Positions 13,271 through 15,999 of a stretch of DNA of 15,999 bases are shown one piece after another. Each line of letters opens with the position of its first letter. Within the stretch, counting starts at the first letter, position 1. The stretch is from assembly GCA_900770345.1 (NCBI GenBank), contig CAAGKF010000056.1, positions 1 to 15,999 of the forward strand. Reading direction: 5' to 3'. Made by a program: the position numbers and the translations under genes. Below the pieces are notes generated by a model. The model was not told where the DNA came from and did not search any database. It worked only from the letters and a program-made list of their open reading frames with translations. The stretch is from Lachnospiraceae bacterium (GTDB lineage: Bacteria > Bacillota > Clostridia > Lachnospirales > Lachnospiraceae).

Positions 13271-14221
13271 ATGAAGATTCTGCAAGCAGTCAAAAAATGC
13301 CCAGGCGGATTGATGATTGTACCGTTACTGCTGGGTGCGCTGGTGAATACCTGCGCACCTCAGCTCTGGGTCGTCTTCAAAGGAACATTTACTACGTATC
13401 TGTGGAAAACGGGGGCTATGCCTCTGCTGGCAGCGTTCCTGTTCTGCAATGGGACAACAATTGATGTGAAACAGGCTGGTACGACTCTTACTAAAGGGAT
13501 TGTCCTGACGGCTGTGAAAGTATTGGTTGGTATGGGAATCGGTGTTGCTGTCAGCTATACTTTTGGGGAAGCAGGCATCTTTGGATTGGCTCCCATTGCC
13601 ATCATTGCCGCTATCGCCAATTCCAATGGCGGGCTGTATGCAGCTCTTGCTGGTGAATATGGGGATGCAACTGATGTGGGTGCTGTTTCCGTACTGTCCA
13701 TCAATGATGGCCCTTTCTTTACGCTGCTGGCGTTAGGGGCTGCCGGTTATAAGGTACCTATCGAAGTTTTGATTGGGTGCGTCATTCCTATTATTGTGGG
13801 ATGCATTTTAGGGAATTTGGATCCGGATATCAAGAAGTTCTGTGAACCGGGGACCAGCTTACTGATTCCGTTCTTTGCATTCCCGTTGGGCGCAGGATTG
13901 ACGTTGACCTCTATTGTAAAAGCTGGGCCGTCCGGTATCATTTTGGGCGTTGCTTCTACGGTATTCACCGGCTTTGCAGGATATTTTGTCTACAAACTGA
14001 TGCATTATAAACATCCGGAAGTTGGGGCTGCCATTGGTACTACGGCTGGTAACGCCGCCAGTACACCTGCAGCTGTAGCTGCAGCAGGTGTTATTTCTAC
14101 TGTAGTCAGCGATACCGCTACCGTACAGATTTCCGCTGCAATCATTGTAACTGCCATTTTGTGCCCGCTGCTTGTAACCATGCTGCACAAAAAGGAAGTT
14201 GCCACAAGCAATAATCAGTAA
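13271..14221 (+). CDS. KdgT-family 2-keto-3-deoxygluconate-type permease
   Basis: A 316-residue membrane protein with about ten hydrophobic segments, matching the KdgT family along its length. Visible motifs include MKILQAVKKCPGGLMIVPLL, FCNGTTIDVKQAG, AAIANSNGGLYAAL, VLSINDGPFFTLLALG and TTAGNAASTPAAVAAA. KdgT of Escherichia coli is a proton symporter for 2-keto-3-deoxygluconate; family members in DUF1537 kinase operons are assigned to C4 sugar acids. It starts 17 bases after the large dehydratase subunit, with AAAGGAAG upstream, and clearly belongs to that operon. The name kdgT would imply a substrate that has not been shown. Confidence 0.9.
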   Translation: MKILQAVKKCPGGLMIVPLLLGALVNTCAPQLWVVFKGTFTTYLWKTGAMPLLAAFLFCNGTTIDVKQAGTTLTKGIVLTAVKVLVGMGIGVAVSYTFGEAGIFGLAPIAIIAAIANSNGGLYAALAGEYGDATDVGAVSVLSINDGPFFTLLALGAAGYKVPIEVLIGCVIPIIVGCILGNLDPDIKKFCEPGTSLLIPFFAFPLGAGLTLTSIVKAGPSGIILGVASTVFTGFAGYFVYKLMHYKHPEVGAAIGTTAGNAASTPAAVAAAGVISTVVSDTATVQISAAIIVTAILCPLLVTMLHKKEVATSNNQ

Positions 14222-14225
14222 TCCT

Positions 14226-14266
14226 AGTTTGAGCCGTTCTACCAATGTGTATGGACGGCTCAAACT
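14226..14266. terminator. Hairpin between the permease and kinase genes (terminator or mRNA-stability stem)
   Basis: AGTTTGAGCCGTTC (14226-14239) pairs with GGACGGCTCAAACT (14253-14266), 14 bp with one G-T wobble and a 13-base loop. It is followed by TTTATATTTGTATTTTT, an interrupted T-run. This may be a partial terminator that lowers expression of the downstream kinase and dehydrogenase compared with the dehydratase and permease. Confidence 0.7.
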
Positions 14267-14312
14267 TTATATTTGTATTTTTAGGTAATTCACTTGATTG
14301 GGAGATGAGAAT

Positions 14313-15560
14313 ATGAAACTATTGGTATTAGCAGATGATTTGACGGGAGCGTTGGATACGGGAATTCAATTTGTGGCAGCCGGTGCAGATACACGCGTCA
14401 TTTTAAATCCGCAATATCCCTTGAAAGAATTGGATCCAACTATTGATGTGGTAGTTATCGATACAGAAACGCGGCATATCCCTGGACAAAAAGCGTATGA
14501 CTTAGTGCATACCATTGCAGAACAAGCAAAAGAATTGCAGATTCCCTGTCTCTATAAAAAAACAGATTCTGGGTTGCGAGGCAACGTAGGTGCAGAATTG
14601 TCGGCTGTGTTAGAAACGGAAGGCGGACAGCTCCATTTTATTCCGGCATTTCCAAAGACTCATCGCTATACAAAAAACGGGATCCATTTCATTGATGGAA
14701 CACCTGTTGCTGAAAGTGTATTTGGTAAGGACCCGTTCAATCCGGTAAAATTCTCATCTGTAAAGGAAATCATCCACGAGCAAACCAAACTGCCGGTATT
14801 TGTTGTTCCTGAAGGAAAAGAACCTTCAGAGGAAAGCGGGATTTTCGTTTATGATGCTGAGACGGATGCAGATATAGAAAAAATTGCTCAGATGTTACAG
14901 GCAAAGGGGAAACTCAATTTGCTGGCTGGTTGTGCCGGCTTTGCTTCCCATCTCTCGCCTCTCCTGCGCTTTGAACAAAAGAAAAAACATCCGATTCCTT
15001 CGAAAAAAGCATTTTTACTGGTTTGCGGTTCCGTAAATCCTATTACGAGAAAACAAGTGAAAGAAGCTGTGGATAGCGGGAAATTTACCTATTTTCGGGT
15101 GAAACCAGAACAGAGCCTGACACCCCATTGGTTTGAATCAGAGCAGGGAAAAGAATCGATCAGGCAATGGTCGAATGCGCTGCAGCAAGGGAAAAACTGC
15201 ATCATCGATACGAATGATATTCCGGGTGAAGTTTCAGTGGCAGAATATGCAAAAACACAGGGAATGGATTTCGATGATATCCAACAGCAGATTCCCAAAG
15301 CCATGGGTGAGCTTCTGCAGGGGTTATTTGAAAATGGTTTAGATGCAACGGTTATGGTGACCGGTGGCGATATTTTGATGGGTATGATCCGTGCCTTGGA
15401 TATCGGAGGAATTACGCCCATCCAGGAATTGTTTACGGGAACCGTACTTTCTACAGTGACCATCGATGGGAAAGAACAGCCTTTGATTTCTAAATCCGGA
15501 GGATTTGGGGACCCTGACTTGTTGGTCCAATTGCTGGAAAAACTGGGGAGAAAGGGTTAA
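14313..15560 (+). CDS. DUF1537 four-carbon acid sugar kinase family protein
   Basis: A 415-residue kinase of the OtnK/DtnK type, which phosphorylates C4 acid sugars (threonate, erythronate or their keto forms) with ATP. The N-terminal substrate domain has VLADDLTGALDTG (from about residue 5) and YKKTDSGLRGNVGAEL (about 82-97). The C-terminal nucleotide-binding domain has LVCGSVNPITRKQV, VTGGDILMGM (about 348-357) and KSGGFGDPD (about 393). I choose ATG 14313 because GGGAG lies 8 bases upstream; a TTG at 14298 is the only longer option. Known partners in such operons are PdxA2-type dehydrogenases or aldolases; here an iron-dependent dehydrogenase follows after 5 bases. Codon use is AT-richer than in the dehydratase gene. 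Confidence 0.92.
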   Translation: MKLLVLADDLTGALDTGIQFVAAGADTRVILNPQYPLKELDPTIDVVVIDTETRHIPGQKAYDLVHTIAEQAKELQIPCLYKKTDSGLRGNVGAELSAVLETEGGQLHFIPAFPKTHRYTKNGIHFIDGTPVAESVFGKDPFNPVKFSSVKEIIHEQTKLPVFVVPEGKEPSEESGIFVYDAETDADIEKIAQMLQAKGKLNLLAGCAGFASHLSPLLRFEQKKKHPIPSKKAFLLVCGSVNPITRKQVKEAVDSGKFTYFRVKPEQSLTPHWFESEQGKESIRQWSNALQQGKNCIIDTNDIPGEVSVAEYAKTQGMDFDDIQQQIPKAMGELLQGLFENGLDATVMVTGGDILMGMIRALDIGGITPIQELFTGTVLSTVTIDGKEQPLISKSGGFGDPDLLVQLLEKLGRKG

Positions 15561-15565
15561 ACATC

Positions 15566-15999
15566 ATGCTGGAACAATATGCGTTACGGATGCCTTCTGT
15601 CGTTTATGGCGGAGTCGATGCTATTTCGAAACTGACAGAAATCATCCAACAGAATGGATATAAAAAAGTGGCTTTGTTCATAGGGCCCCATATAAAAAAA
15701 AGTGAACTGTTTGAACTTCCTCGCAAGGCCATTGAAAAAGCCGGTGTGGAGTATGAAGTCTTTGATGACCTGCCCTCTGAACCCAGCTATATGGCCGTAC
15801 AGAAAGTCATCGACCAGTTCAAACATACCGGAGCCGATTTTATTGTTGGCTGCGGCGGTGGCAGTGTCATGGATGCGGCTAAACTGGCCAGTATCCTGAC
15901 CACGGATGCATATGGGGTCAAGGAACTGCTGGATGATCCCGGCCGGGGCAGGAAATGCGTACCCATCGCCCTGATCCCCACTACGGCCGGCAGCGGGGC
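15566..15999 (+). CDS. Iron-containing alcohol dehydrogenase, N-terminal part (runs off right edge)
   Basis: The first 144 codons of a group III (iron-type) alcohol dehydrogenase are present. The N-terminal nucleotide-binding domain shows MPSVVYGGVDAISKL, FDDLPSEPSY, the NAD(P)-binding GCGGGSVMDAAKLASIL and the start of the family motif IPTTAGSG. The iron ligands lie in the missing C-terminal half. ATG 15566 follows the kinase stop by 5 bases, so the two are cotranscribed. It probably oxidises a phosphorylated or free hydroxy acid, or reduces an aldehyde produced in the pathway, perhaps doing the job PdxA2 does in other DUF1537 operons. Confidence 0.92.
   Translation, partial: MLEQYALRMPSVVYGGVDAISKLTEIIQQNGYKKVALFIGPHIKKSELFELPRKAIEKAGVEYEVFDDLPSEPSYMAVQKVIDQFKHTGADFIVGCGGGSVMDAAKLASILTTDAYGVKELLDDPGRGRKCVPIALIPTTAGSG

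Overview
The window looks like chromosomal DNA of an anaerobic, amino-acid- or acid-fermenting Firmicute. A Negativicute such as an Acidaminococcus relative is my best guess, from gene style, strong AAAGGAGG-type ribosome sites and mid-range GC. No 16S or other marker is present to confirm this. The window holds no rRNA, tRNA or CRISPR. It is a set of small catabolic modules, each with its own regulator, next to insertion-sequence debris.

Layout. (1) 1-720: an ISL3-family transposase gene cut off by what looks like the end of an IS21-family element that continues off the left edge. (2) 792-5830: a module centred on an IclR regulator. On the minus strand the regulator overlaps by 4 bp an M20 N-carbamoyl-amino-acid/allantoate-type amidohydrolase. 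On the plus strand, a near-consensus promoter with a perfect inverted repeat at its start site drives an aberrant Nramp-family transporter, an aberrant arginase/agmatinase-fold protein and an ATC-hydrolase-family enzyme, ending in a strong terminator. (3) 5883-6020: a 5'-truncated YvrJ-like small gene, marking a probable recombination junction. (4) 6028-9775: a LysR regulator divergent from an FAD oxidoreductase and a DASS/SLC13-type anion permease. (5) 9811-15999: a PrpR-N-type regulator with a decayed AAA+ domain, divergent from a split UxaA-type dehydratase, a KdgT permease, a DUF1537 acid-sugar kinase and the start of an iron-containing alcohol dehydrogenase that runs off the right edge.

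How they may work together. Module 2 holds members of the two families that in Pseudomonas turn 2-amino-thiazoline-4-carboxylate into N-carbamoyl-cysteine and then cysteine. Here they come with a ureohydrolase that has lost a metal-bridging Asp and a conserved His, and with a transporter that has lost all four canonical Nramp metal-site residues. I read this as an undescribed route for uptake and hydrolysis of a guanidino, amidine or ureido compound; the substrate is not visible from sequence. Module 4 probably imports and oxidises an organic anion. Module 5 probably imports and breaks down a small acid sugar or hydroxy acid, under a regulator that can no longer act as a sigma-54 ATPase; its target operon accordingly has a sigma-70-type promoter.
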